Both the position numbers and the translations under genes were made by a program. The notes below the pieces were generated by a model. It searched no databases. It saw only the letters and a list, made by a program, of their open reading frames with translations, and was not told the origin of the DNA. Below, one piece after another: positions 45,525 to 58,730 of a stretch of 64,000 nt of DNA. Numbering within the stretch: the stretch's first letter is position 1; every line of letters starts with the position of its first letter. This DNA is from Homalodisca vitripennis (Eukaryota > Arthropoda > Insecta > Hemiptera > Cicadellidae), in contig NC_060214.1 in the NCBI RefSeq assembly GCF_021130785.1, positions 103,594,001 through 103,658,000 on the forward strand. Direction: 5' to 3'.

Positions 45525-45600
<76 letters not shown>
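45525..45600. repeat. (TA)n(GT)n microsatellite, right half
   Basis: Four TA units, then about 33 GT units. It is the continuation of the compound microsatellite split by the mariner insertion. Confidence 0.95.
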
Positions 45601-45604
<4 letters not shown>

Positions 45605-45784
45605 TCTAGTAATGTTGTATAGCATTGTTTATAAATAATACAAGTTCCGTTCAGGTAGGGAAGATAATACAAATCAATAATACGTTGAAATCACATCTTG
45701 TCAACAAATTGTTAACATTGACTTTCACATTAATATCTTTTATATTTCTTATATGATTATTTTACAGGGACTTTAATTGAACTC

Positions 45785-46095
45785 AGCTTGATGCAAAATT
45801 TATTTATTCTGCTATTTTCTCGTTGTCACGATTATTACCCTTAGGACCTATTTAAATATATTTGCTAACGCTCAGCAAAATCCCATGGAAGTGACATGCA
45901 CAATCACCAAACTCAGTGCTGGTATATACAAGTGAAGCTGCATGGAAAATCGCAAGTGCTTAGGTCAGTTCGATTTCGGACAGACAGACAGATAAACAGA
46001 AATAAAATTTATCAAACCACACGTGATAGGCTTCCCTAGCACTTGGCCAATAATGCATCACCCATATTCTGCAATTTTTATACACTAAATAGAAT
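45785..46095 (+). repeat. Dispersed repeat family B, copy 5
   Basis: One of the fullest copies: TTTATTTATTCTGCTATTTT, ACGATTATTACCCTTAGGAC, GCTAACGCTCAGCAAAATCC, CATGGAAGTGACATGCACAA, CTCAGTGCTGG, GGACAGACAGACAGATAAAC, GATAGGCTTCCCTAGCACTT and GGCCAATAATGCAT, in family order. Confidence 0.75.
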
Positions 46096-47345
<1,250 letters not shown>

Positions 47346-47349
47346 TGGA

Positions 47350-47460
47350 ACAAGCAGTAATGCGATGGCTAAAGGATCATCAACGGCAAAGTACAGTCCT
47401 CAGGTACCAATCAATTAACTCACTTACTGTATGCAACACTCATGTTTGTCGAATATTCCC
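47350..47460 (+). repeat. Dispersed repeat family H, copy 2
   Basis: TACAGTCCTCAGGTACCAAT, CAATTAACTCACTTACTG and TATGCAACAC match the 36155-36225 copy loosely. It directly precedes family F copy 2. Confidence 0.4.
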
Positions 47461-47464
47461 CTTA

Positions 47465-47815
47465 TATTATGAACTGTGGCAGTACTAAGAGCTAATATAA
47501 ATAGAAAAGTAAAATAATTAGTAAGGCAATATTTATCATTTCTTCTATGTAAGACAATATTTCTTGGTGTGATATTGTTTTGGAAGATATCTACTGGAGA
47601 AGATGAAAATATAGGCTCCCTTAACAACCTATTAAGAAACTGACAACTTTGCCAAACAACTTTATCCCGCGATAAGCAGGACTGCAGTGTTTAGGCGTTA
47701 TCTTCCGGATATTGCTTTCTTCGATGGTTCGAGATAGTTCCTTCCTGCTGTCAATAAAGTTTACTGCATGGGGATAATTGGAGACTGTGGATAAAACAAT
47801 TAACCAATCAAATAA
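47465..47815 (+). repeat. Dispersed repeat family F, copy 2
   Basis: Matches copies at 40020 and 49085 across the whole length (ATAAATAGAAAAGTAAAA, AACTGACAACTTTGCCAAAC, TTATCCCGCGATAAG, GCAGTGTTTAGGCGTTATCT). It has an internal insertion near 47512-47535 that partly repeats GTAAGGCAATATTT. Confidence 0.8.
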
Positions 47816-48189
47816 TTCGGGATACAATATTTAATTTGTTTCAGATTTATAGTCGAATGTAATTCAGAAAATAGCAATGGAATTTATTAAATTGAATACA
47901 AGAATAATAAAAATCCTTATAATCGGTCATATATTTCGCACTTAAGCTTTATAGGATATCAGAGATATAATAGGAATATTTATATGGTGATAAGAAACTT
48001 TACATTCAGCTCGTTAAATCCCTCACATTAAAATTGCTGTAATTTTATTATCCTATTAATATAAGAAATTATAGTCAAAAATAATAATTGAAGTCTTTGC
48101 AATGTAATTCTGGTTTAAGGCAATCATGGAATGTAGTAGCGTTCGCGTTCTTGCCCCTTTGGTTTTCGTCAAAAAGCGTATTGTGGTGA

Positions 48190-48335
48190 TGTAAGGGTGG
48201 ACCTGGGGAGGATTTAGCTCCGCTCACGCAAATGCGTAATTTGTGGTTAGTCTTGAGGTGTCTGCTTCAACGTATCGTTACTGAGGAGATTCTATTTCAT
48301 GTTCTATGATATCTATCATGGAACACACGATCTTC
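48190..48335 (+). repeat. Dispersed repeat family E, copy 2
   Basis: CCGCTCACGCAAATGCGTAA, TTTGTGGTTAGTCTTGAGGT and GTCTGCTTCAACGTAT, then TTTCATGTTCTATG, match 38845-38990. Confidence 0.7.
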
Positions 48336-49080
48336 TTTTAATTGATAAAGTTAAATAGAACTTCACGTTTTTCGTGATGAAAGGTTTTACTTATCTTCTA
48401 TGTATATTTCTTGGAATAGCGACCAGAACATTATTAAGTTTTGCCATAATATTTTATTCTTAATGAATAGAATGTCTTAATATGGTTTATAAAATTATAT
48501 TCCTTCAATAAAAAGTAGAATCCATGGAGTTGTTTGTGTAGGAAAATGGCTTTAATTTGTCGTTCAGATTTCAGACAGCTTAAATAATTATAATGTACAT
48601 ATTTTTCATATTTTAAGAGAAACTTTTTAATTTGCAAACTAACAACTAATAACTTTACAAATTAAATTGGACTAGACTAGTTTAATTTGCATAAAGGGAT
48701 CAATAATAGCCTACTGTTCACAAAAATTTACAGTTCAAAATAACATGGTATGGTTACGCCTACAATCTGAGCAGTAAATTAATATACGAGTAGTATACAC
48801 ATTGGGTTTGTTATTTATATTTATTTAATATAACAGCCTAACTCTTGAAGTTAGTTAAATTATTATTGCAAATATAACTGAGTTTATTTTTTATCCAGTA
48901 GATTAATATAAATTTATCAGGTAAATTTATTCTTTCATGAGGTTAAGTTCTATCGTAGAAGTCACCAATTTATCTACATGACTCTAAATATATGATTTAA
49001 TTTGGTCAAAGCAAATCTATCATTGAACATCAAGGATTCAAGTAAATCTAAATGTATCTCTTAGCTTAAAAATCTATATA
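48336..49080. other. No gene seen
   Basis: AT-rich linker between family E and family F copies. Confidence 0.6.
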
Positions 49081-49084
49081 GCGA

Positions 49085-49410
49085 AAAGACTAAGAACTGC
49101 GGCAGTACTAATAGCAACTATAAATAGAAAAGTAAAACCATTTCTTCTAAGTAAGGCAATATTTCTTGGTGCGATATTGTTTTGGAGGATATCCAACTGG
49201 GAAGATGAAAATATGGGCTCCTTTAACAAGCTATTAAGAAACTGACAACTTTGCCAAACAGCTTTATCCCGCGATAAACCGTGCTGCAGTGTTTAGGGGT
49301 TATCTTCCGGATATATCTTCGATGGAAACGAAACAGTTCCTTCCCGTTAATAATGTAGTTTCGTTTGCATCAGAATAACTCGAGACCGTAGATAAAGCAA
49401 ATTATTAAAC
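49085..49410 (+). repeat. Dispersed repeat family F, copy 3
   Basis: Close to the 40020 copy: AAGAACTGCGGCAGTACTAA, CTATAAATAGAAAAGTAAAA, TTTCTTGGTGCGATATTG, AAACTGACAACTTTGCCAAA, TTTATCCCGCGATAAACCGT. A short deletion is present after the CTTCCGGATAT block. Confidence 0.8.
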
Positions 49411-49849
49411 TAAACAAGCGGGATCAAAGACCCGAGCAGTTGATCTTTTTCAGTTGATCAAGTTTCAACGTTACCCTAGATATTGTCATAATTTGTGAGC
49501 ACATTATGTAACTGACAAATTGAAGGCAGTCAAATAATATTTAGAAAAGAGCAAATTAATTGATAAATAATGTAAAACAAGATTAATATAATAATATAAG
49601 GAAATAATTACCATTATAATATTGGATTTTACAGTTAAAACTAGAGAATGTCAAGGATATAATATGAATTCCATTTGGTAATTAGAGGTATATATTTTTG
49701 GTCAGTAAACCTCACTCATTAAAACTGAGGAAATGAAATTTTTATAAATTGGTTAATAAACGATTTTAAATTACAACACAACAAGATAAAACTGAATATA
49801 GTAGTACCCGACATGACGTAACGATAGATGTAGAGCACAGCCAGATAGA

Positions 49850-50050
49850 GAAATAGACGTATTGCTTTTCTTTACTCTGAAACCAATAGAGCTCCTTAGG
49901 CCAAGAGGAACCTATTTGCCAAACTTCAAGTCTCTAGTACCTTTCAAAAAGTAAACGGTCAGAAAAGCAGACGAACAGCCCTTTGATCTCTTAACCCTAA
50001 AATCAACATTATTTATTGTCAATTAGATTTGCCGTATAGAAGAAAGTAAA
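49850..50050 (+). repeat. Diverged single relative of the 151-bp satellite
   Basis: ACCAATAGAGCTCCTTAGGC, CCAAACTTCAAGTCTCTAGT, ACCTTTCAAAAAGTAAACGG, CAGACGAACAGCCC and CTAAAATCAAC follow the unit order of the 9.6-12.6 kb satellite in plus orientation, and of the 30.1-kb relatives in reverse. Confidence 0.6.
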
Positions 50051-50167
50051 GACAGATTGAGATCGATGCGATTTTAAGAAGAACCTGTTGAGTCCTTAAT
50101 GACTTCCGAGTGTGATAGAGTTTATATCAATGATTCAAGATGTACTTAACACCAGCACCAATGCCCT

Positions 50168-50302
50168 GAAGTTGGACGTTTGTTTAATCAACTGGTGCTA
50201 GTTTCAGTCCACATAGACTGATTACTTATCGGAACTCCAAACATCAGACTGCGCAGTTCTGAGATTGGATTAGGGTAACCAAATAATGACTGTTGTTCAT
50301 GG
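50168..50302 (+). repeat. 135-bp direct repeat, copy 2
   Basis: See copy 1 at 43011-43145. Same length, with about five substitutions, mostly transitions. The flanks do not match beyond the 135 bp. Confidence 0.9.
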
Positions 50303-50940
50303 AAGTTAGGATATTCCACTGTACCCCTTATCCATGAAGTAGAGACCATGTAGGCTTTTCTACATCCAATTATATTTGTAAATATACAAGTAAATTTTGT
50401 GCAAAAGTTTTAGCAGATAAAAATGATTCTTTTAAGAGTAAGAATAATTAATAAAGGTTTTAATATTTTCACCAAAAGTCTGTTAGACAGTTATGTGCAC
50501 ATGCGATGCGACATAACAAAAATAATTTCTAAAATTACTTCAACCATAAAGAAATTTATTTATCACTTGTATTACATATAAGGAAGGAATTTTGAAATCT
50601 AAATATAATATAACGTACACTCATTGGAATAACGTAATAGGTACTGTATTTACTTCAGTTTGCTTACCAATTTGTTTATGCAGTATTACCAAAAAAACCA
50701 ACATTAATATTTTTAAATGTTTTGATTTGATTACCAAACGAGTAAGTTTTTCTTGGCTAATTTATCGCACCATTTAGCTTAATATAACTTGATTTACAAA
50801 AAACTGTATTGTAACATTTAAAGAGTATCCACATTTTTTAATGTCATATAATTGTAAAATATTGTAATTTGCAAATTGTATAATTGTAATTTGATGTCTT
50901 GTATAAAAGGAAAGGATATAAGTAACTGTTATTTCTTAAA
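50303..50940. other. No gene seen
   Basis: AT-rich; nothing recognised. Confidence 0.6.
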
Positions 50941-50942
50941 TT

Positions 50943-51058
50943 ATACAGTTATATTTAATTTCAATAAACATTGAATCACGAAAAGTACTTGCCTCGCCGA
51001 TACGCGAACCCGGATCTCTCACTTGCCGGGTGAATGTGCTACAATACAGTTATATTTA
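50943..51058 (-). mobile_element. tRNA-SINE family T1, 5'-truncated copy with 15-bp target-site duplication
   Basis: Direct repeats ATACAGTTATATTTA at 50943-50957 and 51044-51058 flank an insert at 50958-51043. Read on minus, the insert starts inside the D arm (TGTAGCACATTCACCCGGCA), continues through the T arm (B box altered to GGTTCGCGTAT), the AAGTACTTTT trailer and the hairpin TTCAATGTTTATTGAA, and ends AAT. The 5' truncation plus a 15-bp duplication are the signature of LINE-type target-primed reverse transcription. The insert defines the 3' end of the mobile unit as just past the hairpin. Confidence 0.9.
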
Positions 51059-52250
51059 TAGATATTAAATAAATTTCCCTGTTTTTCTATGTTCTAGGCA
51101 TACTTAAATACTTTTTATAACTATAATTTTATTGATCTATAACTATTATTAAATTATAAAAATAATTGTTTTGTTTTCATTAAAATTAAGTAAATTTTAT
51201 AAGCATTTATAAGAAATCTATTTAGTGAATGTGTTTTCGTTCTCAACCACGAATAATATTGAAATACAGAACAAAGCAGTTCCAACACCCACAGAGAGAT
51301 GATGACTAATTAATTGGTAGCTAATAACAGGCCCTCCCAGTCCATTTCACTAATGGCCAATGTAATAGGCCCACTAGTGGGGGGAATATTGGTAGTGCTA
51401 CGTATACTACTACTGTAGGACTTCCAACCCAAACTATAGGACTTTAATGTTATTTAAATTACAATTCTAAAAGTCTGAAAATAACAAAATATGCATAAAT
51501 GAGTTTAATTGAATTTGCTGTTATCATACATTTTAATAACTGTGGAACTGTATCCTCGTACCTATCAATAATACAGATAATTCATGAATGCTTGTGAAAT
51601 TTGGCAATTAAATTTACTCATTTCTTGACTTCGAGATGAAAAGAGTATAATATGAATAAGCTAGAATTAAGTTTTATATCTAAAGAAAAATAGAGATTCC
51701 AATAGTCGAAACGCATGATTCCATGATTAGCAGAGCGCTAGCGAAGGCTTTCTCTTTGCTGGCTGGAAAAAATTCATTTCACTCTGTACGTCCGCAAAAT
51801 ATATCTAGTACTGTCGGGTGATTTCGGGTGAAGCTACCTTTCTATAAGGGCCATATCGAGTTCAATGATGATGCAAGAGACCTGGAAAATATTAAAGTTC
51901 AAGGAATTATTACATGTAGGTGTAACAAAACCCTATTTCCGTTCCTAATCAATTGTTACTAGCGTACCCCATACTTCGGTTTTGTGAAATGTAAGCTAAA
52001 TTAAAATTGGTTTAATTTCATAATTTCCCACACAAAATTAGATTCTGTATATACGAGCAGCACTATTATTTTTATTTTTAAGTAACTGACATTCGTATAA
52101 ATCCATTATAATCATTATAGTAGTTTTTATTTTTAATATTTGCATTAATTAAATAAGTTTGTAAACAAATTTAAATTTTCCACGAAACAATTTCTGAAGG
52201 AAAAAATGAGTTCTATGTTTGTACTCAGTACGTTGACATAATTTCTTTTT
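51059..52250. other. No gene recognised
   Basis: AT-rich, with a slightly GC-richer patch near 51290-51420 that may be an old repeat. Confidence 0.5.
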
Positions 52251-52254
52251 TAAC

Positions 52255-52400
52255 TGCCAGGGGAATGTAAAAATGTATTTTCTGTCTGTATATCTGTCCG
52301 CAGATCTCGAGATTGAAAGCAATAGACTTCAGTTATGCCTATTACGCGACACATTGTGACTCACTCTTACCCTGTATATAGCAGTATCTATGTATTCTTA
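52255..52400 (+). repeat. Dispersed repeat family C, fragment 4
   Basis: TTTTCTGTCTGTATATCTGT, CCGCAGATCTCGAGA and ATGCCTATTACGCGACACAT resemble the ends of other family C fragments. Diverged. Confidence 0.4.
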
Positions 52401-54655
52401 ACGAAAATCTTTGTATTGCCTATTAAGTTCGTCTTCCTTAATAGAATATGGTGGTTCGTCTTAAACAATGAATCGCTATTCTAAATTTTCTAGGTCTAAA
52501 AGTTTGGGATATCGGGCCGTAAATTATGAGTGTATTAAATGTAAGAGTTAAATAGGTTGAACAACTAAACACCATCTCTGCGTAAATATGAATGAAACTA
52601 CTGCAATAAATTGTAAAGAAGAAACTTTTTAAACTACATTCTTTGTAGATAATCAAATAATTATAAAGTTTATGTGACTAAAATTAATTTAAAAGGAATG
52701 AAGTGAGGTGAAGCATTTTTTATTACCACTAGGCACTTATTTAAAAATATCCAACAATTTTATTTCCACGGTGTAAAAAATGTGTAAGCTACATATTTAC
52801 TTAGTAAAAATATTTAAAAATAAAAACTGCTATAATAATTATAATGAATTTATACCAATTTTAGTTACTTAGAAAATAAAAATACTAGTACAGCTCGTAT
52901 AATCAATAAATGGAGATTTTGATTTCATTCCTAATGTAATAAAAATATTCCTCGGAATTTCTAAATTAGTAATTTAGTTTAGAAACTAAATTAAGTTTAG
53001 AACACTTACACTGACCTAAATTTGTATTGGCTATACTTTTGGAAAGTACCAAAGTTTTCAAATGTAACGAATAGCAAATATGCCCAGAATTTTGTCCTGA
53101 AAATTTCCAACAATATTATTGCCATGTCCATTGCCAGTAATCTCTATTGAAGTATATTCTCAAGAAGTTGCCGAAGTCAACTTCCTCGAGATTTATATTA
53201 TTACAATAACTATTGAATTTGGAAATATTTATTTCTTTTAATTAGCTTTCTATAAATGACCTTGAGTTATTCCCACGATACCAGTGTTAAACCTTATTTT
53301 GATCTAGCATTATGAGAAGTTTCATCTTAGAGATTTAATTCATACAAATCCAAATGTTTAGTAGTAGTTCTTTTTTGTAAACCTTTCACTTTTTAAATAT
53401 TTAAAACAAGAACAAAAATTACTACCTGAATTATTGCTACTTTAATTATCAGTTAAAAATACTGTATACAAGAATTTTGATTTTTATGAGTTAAGTTTGA
53501 AAGCTCGTTGGAATTTAGAGTTGAATTATAGAGTTGTACTGTCTGCATACGGAATGGCTGTTTCCTTTGCAAATTTCAACGAAGAGTAACAACAGGTTTA
53601 AATAAAACACGTAAACATAGTGTACGTTAAAGAGCTCTGGACCTCAAATAAACCCTTGAGGATCTCCATACGGTAATTTAGGTAATGTAGAGGTTTAATG
53701 GGAAATTTTCACAATTGGCTTTTTAAAAACAACAGTAGATGTCCCGAAAAAGAGCGACATTCCTTGCAAATGATGAGGTCATCAGTAATCATCGCCCGGC
53801 AGATGCCAAAAGATATCGAGTCACGTAAACGACGTTCTACTTGTTCGTGAATAAAACTTGCGATACTCACGATCACGATATTGTGCACCGGATGTGATTA
53901 ACATAATTACAACGTGCGCATGCACGCAACTTGTTAGACACACGTGAAATCTTCAAGTTTGCAATGTATTTAATTGGTGTTCCACTATCACGTATAGGTA
54001 ATTGTTTTTAGTTTGTAAATATATTAGTCTTTTTTATGTATGCATTTATTGTCATTGCATTTAAGTGTTTAATATAATGTTTTGTAATAACTTAAAACAG
54101 ATCGTTAAATTTAAAAAAAGATTTAAGTTGAATTCTCTTTTAATTTATAGAAAATGGCAAAAATATTGAACTTTATATAATTAAAAATGTTCAACCTTAC
54201 ATTTGCTCAACCGAAAAATAATTGCCGCGGCGTATTCTAAAACGTTGAAATAAATCTCCATTCACATTAGACCTGATAAAACAATATTTAAAGTTTTATT
54301 AGGTTAAACATTTTGATTATGATTACTATTATCTTAAACAATGGATCAATAAGTAAAACTGTCCTTTTATACGGGTTTGGTGTCTTTGCTCTTTTTTTAT
54401 TAACTATTTTTTCTATGAGTGAAAAGATCGTAAATAACAACCTTTAGATTCCATATTCAGTTTGATCTTTAATAAAAGTATATTAGACCATTTAACTTTC
54501 TGTTTTTGATATAAAAATTACCAAACCAATCCAAACGTATTACCTCAGATTTACAATTCTTAACTCTAATTTAAAAGGTCCTTTTGAGCAATTAATTGAC
54601 TTAAGATTCTAATCTGATGGTAATAAACTGTATCAGATAAGAATTTAATAAGAAA
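52401..54655. other. No gene recognised
   Basis: AT-rich with one GC-richer island at about 53720-53960 (ATCGCCCGGCAGATGCC, GTGCGCATGCACGC). It is not recognised as coding or as a known repeat. Confidence 0.5.
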
Positions 54656-54664
54656 TTGGATTAA

Positions 54665-54800
54665 TAAAAGAACCCTCTGAGGTTAAAATGTATTGATTTA
54701 TCTGTCTAGGGCTGGCTCTGTACAAGACCCCACCCCTCACTGTTTTTGCATTGTCTCGCTTTTGTGTTTATTTCAACGTTGGTTGAAACATTGATGCAAT
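54665..54800 (+). repeat. Dispersed repeat family I, copy 2
   Basis: GGTTAAAATGTATTGATTTA, TCTGTCTAGGG, CCCCACCCCTCAC and CATTGTCTCGCTTTTGTGTT match 23100-23245 in order and spacing. Confidence 0.7.
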
Positions 54801-55059
54801 TTTAAAAATCGTTAGCGTTAAAAATGTCTAGTTGGGTGTGGATGTTTTAATATACTTTCTCATGTTATTTGAAGTATATATAATGTGTTGATTTTTCTGG
54901 ATGATAAAACCGTTTCTATTTATTAAGGATTATCTTAGTATATAATAAAGATTCTCTACCTTATCTTCGATAGAATCTAGTTTTTTTTTGGAAATTCTTG
55001 CTGTGATCGATATCTTTCGTATTAGGACTCAGGATCGAACGTCTATGGAGAACGAGGTA

Positions 55060-55610
55060 CTATTTATTTATTTATCAATGGTTCCACCATTTTTACATTA
55101 AAGTACTTATTTGCTATATATTAACATTTCAAGACAGCTTAAATATCTTACAAAAATTACATAAAACAATGCAACAGTAATAGTTAGATGATAATGAGTA
55201 GCACTTATTCAGTGAGTAAACTATCATAGCAACAGGTGACCAAATATTTATAAATAATACATGGGTATATAAAATACTTAGAGTCTGCAATAATAATCAT
55301 ATACAACTAAAAAACAACAATGAGAAAAATAATAATTTTAATAACAACAATAACAAAGCTAACGGATAACAAGATGACAGTTTAAGCGTAACAATGAGAT
55401 AATGCAACAAGTAATTAGTGAGGACATCTATATTATATACAACCGAAAGAGAATAATCATATAAAACTAGAAAGCAACAATGAGAGCAATAATAATAATA
55501 ATAATAACAACAATAACAAAGCTAACAGATAACAAGATGACAGTTTAAGCGTAACAATGAGAAAATGCAACAAGTAATTAGTGAGGATAAAGAGTATAGA
55601 AACATGTCTG
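55060..55610 (-). mobile_element. LINE 3' end (minus strand) with internal tandem duplication
   Basis: Read on minus, the end is TAAAAATGGTGGAACCATTG followed by ATAAATAAATAAATA (55062-55100). It matches the plus-strand end at 57200-57240 (GTAAAATGGTGTATACCGTA then TAAATAAATAAATT). Further in, a block of about 145 bp is present twice with a 163-bp period (about 55283-55427 and 55445-55590; e.g. GCTAACGGATAACAAGATGA at 55358 and GCTAACAGATAACAAGATGA at 55521). No coding sequence was recognised. Confidence 0.55.
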
Positions 55611-55849
55611 TATAAAATATTACAAACTTAACAAAGCAACCATAACAAAGATTTTATAAATAATAATTAACAACAAAAAATAAATAATTACAGTGAATTG
55701 AAAACATAAAGCTACGAGGATATAGGATAATAAATTGCTGACTATTGACATACATTAGTTACGAGCAGTTTATAGGAAGTTCATTGTCTCTAATCAAAGT
55801 GGAACAAGAATATTTGTAGATAGGTATGGGTGCCATCAGTATCTCATAG

Positions 55850-55851
<2 letters not shown>

Positions 55852-55909
<58 letters not shown>

Positions 55910-55911
55910 TT
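55852..55911. repeat. (TA)n microsatellite
   Basis: About 25 TA units followed by an imperfect AATATATATT. Confidence 0.95.
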
Positions 55912-56597
55912 ATTTCAGATTCTTATGATACGTTTATGCGATGGCTACTAGCGAATTTACAAGGAAAATGGACTACTTACATAGAAAAAGTAATATTCTT
56001 CATTCTAAGAATGAAGTGATTATTTATATAATCATGCGTTCATTATCGATATTTAAATTTATTTAATTAAAACCCTGCATACCTAAATTTAAAATTATAA
56101 GACCACTATAGCACGATTAAAGTACTAAAGAGGACGTAGCTAAATATAATTAATGAATAAGTTACGACATTAACTCTCAAACGTTAAGTGGTGAGAATGT
56201 GTTGTACATTGCGTCAACAGATCGATTATAATGTAGCACGCAATGTTCCATTACTTCGCGACTCTATCAAACAATCTTTCCTGTTGAACTCGACTTAAAA
56301 GCAAATTCTATATTGGCTTTAATCTCAGCAAAAAATTATACAAGAATGTAGTAATAAACTACTTGTAAAATTGTAAATTATGTTACCCTCATTATATTAG
56401 TAAAAGAAATTATCATTACCGAAGTAAGTTCAAATAAACTGTAGTTTGATAAACAAGTATTTAAATAGTTTGATGATTTCAAAAGCTAAATTTAATGTAT
56501 TTATTGCTTGTTATACTATATTATAAGATACTTTATTGCTTGTTGAAACTTCATATTGTATTGCAAGTTAGATTTAATTATACACACATACATATAT

Positions 56598-56600
<3 letters not shown>
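55912..56600. other. No gene seen
   Basis: AT-rich linker. Confidence 0.6.

Positions 56601-56693
<93 letters not shown>
56601..56693. repeat. (CA)n microsatellite
   Basis: About 46 uninterrupted CA units. Confidence 0.97.
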
Positions 56694-56695
<2 letters not shown>

Positions 56696-56819
56696 CTGCT
56701 TGTTTTTCTAATTGCTATATTTTATTTATTGTGTATATAAACTCATACACACTGCTTGTCGTTACTGTAATATAAGCTAATTTATTGCTTATTAAAATTC
56801 ACATTTTCTTGTTAGTTGT

Positions 56820-57242
56820 CACACATACGCACTTCCCCACACATCGCATGCCAACATCTTGCTGTTAAATTGTATTGATTGTAGATAAGTTGATACTGGT
56901 CTGTTTTGTTCCTTATTGTTATTAGTTCCCTGTTTTTTAATTTTAAAACAGAATTTTTTTATCTTTTTAATAATTTTCTTTTTTTATTGTTTGCTGATTG
57001 CTATAACACTTTGAGTGATATATATTATTTTTTCTCGTTATTTTTTTCTTATTATTTGTTGTCTATCATTATTTCATTTGTTTTATATGTACATATATGT
57101 TGTTAATATTAGTAATGTTTGGCTTCTTTGGTAAAATTATTAAACATACTAAGTTTATTTCTTGTACTGTGATAGTCATATCTTAGCAAGTATTTAACAT
57201 TTGTTTGTAAAATGGTGTATACCGTATAAATAAATAAATTCT
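56820..57242 (+). mobile_element. LINE 3' UTR end (plus strand)
   Basis: T-rich sequence ending TTGTAAAATGGTGTATACCG then TATAAATAAATAAATT. The terminal block matches the minus-strand end at 55062-55100, so both belong to one LINE family. No RT sequence is attached, and the 5' limit is a guess. Confidence 0.45.
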
Positions 57243-57345
57243 TACCAAGTTTCAGATAAATAAATCCTGAAAGAATCATTAACCAAGTGATTAAATATAC
57301 GCTGTATATTTTCAGAATAAATTATAACTTCTGTATATAAATATA

Positions 57346-57620
57346 CAGGGTGTTCACAAAAGGATGTAAAAAACTTCTGTGACTGATAGTTATCATCATT
57401 TCAAACAAAAATGTGATATAAACATAGGTTGGAAAATATCTTGTTAGCGGCTAGCCGCCATTTTGTATTTTTTATAAAAAATGTGTATCTCTAAAATTAG
57501 TAAAGTTGAAGAAACCAAAATTTATCATATAGGTTTGGATAAATAGAAGACTTTAAAAAAATTATTGTGTTATTTTCTTTTCTATAAACAAAATGACGTC
57601 TGTTAAACATTTTCAAAGTC
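57346..57620 (+). mobile_element. One-ended relic of a DNA transposon
   Basis: Starts TACAGGGTGTTCACAAAAGG, like the terminal repeats of the 34.7-kb MITE. The interior contains GCTAGCCGCCATTTTGT, similar in kind to the CAAAATGGCGGAC of that MITE (complement). No matching right end was found downstream. Confidence 0.5.
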
Positions 57621-58435
57621 AAATAACAAAAAACACAGTTTAGTTATAAAAAATTGACTTGGCACCAAATATTTCTTCATTTTCATTAAAATTCTAACAG
57701 TACTTATTTAAACGAAATCCTTCAATAGATAAGCGAGCACGCCCACTTTAAAGGATCGCTTGCACAAGCCGGGAGTACCATACATTTTGTCTTTTGATAA
57801 GCATCAGCTGTTTTACCTATGTTGTGAAAACATTTACTAGGCACCAACAAGTAAGATTGAATTAAAGTGTTTAAGGGATTACAAAGTAACCAGAACTTAT
57901 TTTCTTACAACTAGGTCCGTGATGCTGGGACTCATAAAATTGTGTATAAGTCCTTCATCTCTATTAGTTCAACAAATACCTGTCAAAGTTAACTGAGGAT
58001 GAAGAATTTTACAGATCATCGTACATGTGATCCTGTCCATATTAGTAAAAACATACTTAGTTGCAAATAACTACCCTAGAAATTTTGTTTTTTACATTTA
58101 TTACTTTTTAGAAATTATTTCACTCATTAATATCCCTTATGATGCATAGAGATTCGAAGGAGTTCTCAAGCATTCCTCTCACTCTGTATTGTTTTTTTTT
58201 ATCTTCAGTTCACACATTTTCACTTTTTCTTAATGAGAAACTTTTACTCTAAAACCGTCATTTCCGTTGCTCTGGATTGCTGAAAATAACCATTAGCTGT
58301 CTTTTCATTGAGATATTGTTGAAAAGTTTGAAGGTTATTTGGCCAACCACTTCTTATTTCGCATGTTACATATTATGAAGAAGACAAGATACAAAGAAAC
58401 AATCAAACCAAATGATCACCCAGCCTGCGGTCGAG
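57621..58435. other. No gene seen
   Basis: AT-rich; nothing recognised. Confidence 0.6.
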
Positions 58436-58439
58436 CAAG

Positions 58440-58681
58440 ATAGTATCGAAATCAAATCAAATCACGTTTATTTCCACACAAAAAAATGAAATATAAAATA
58501 ATTCTTTACATTGAAAATGATAAAAAATGTAGCATTTGTATATATCTAATTAATATAAAACATACAAAATTATTCTAGTAACACAATTCAAAATAATTAA
58601 CATTAAATAATTATTGCTAAAATAATATAAAAAAAACTTATGTCACCAAAAATAAATCAATGTAATGAATAAAGAGATGAA

Positions 58682-58730
<49 letters not shown>

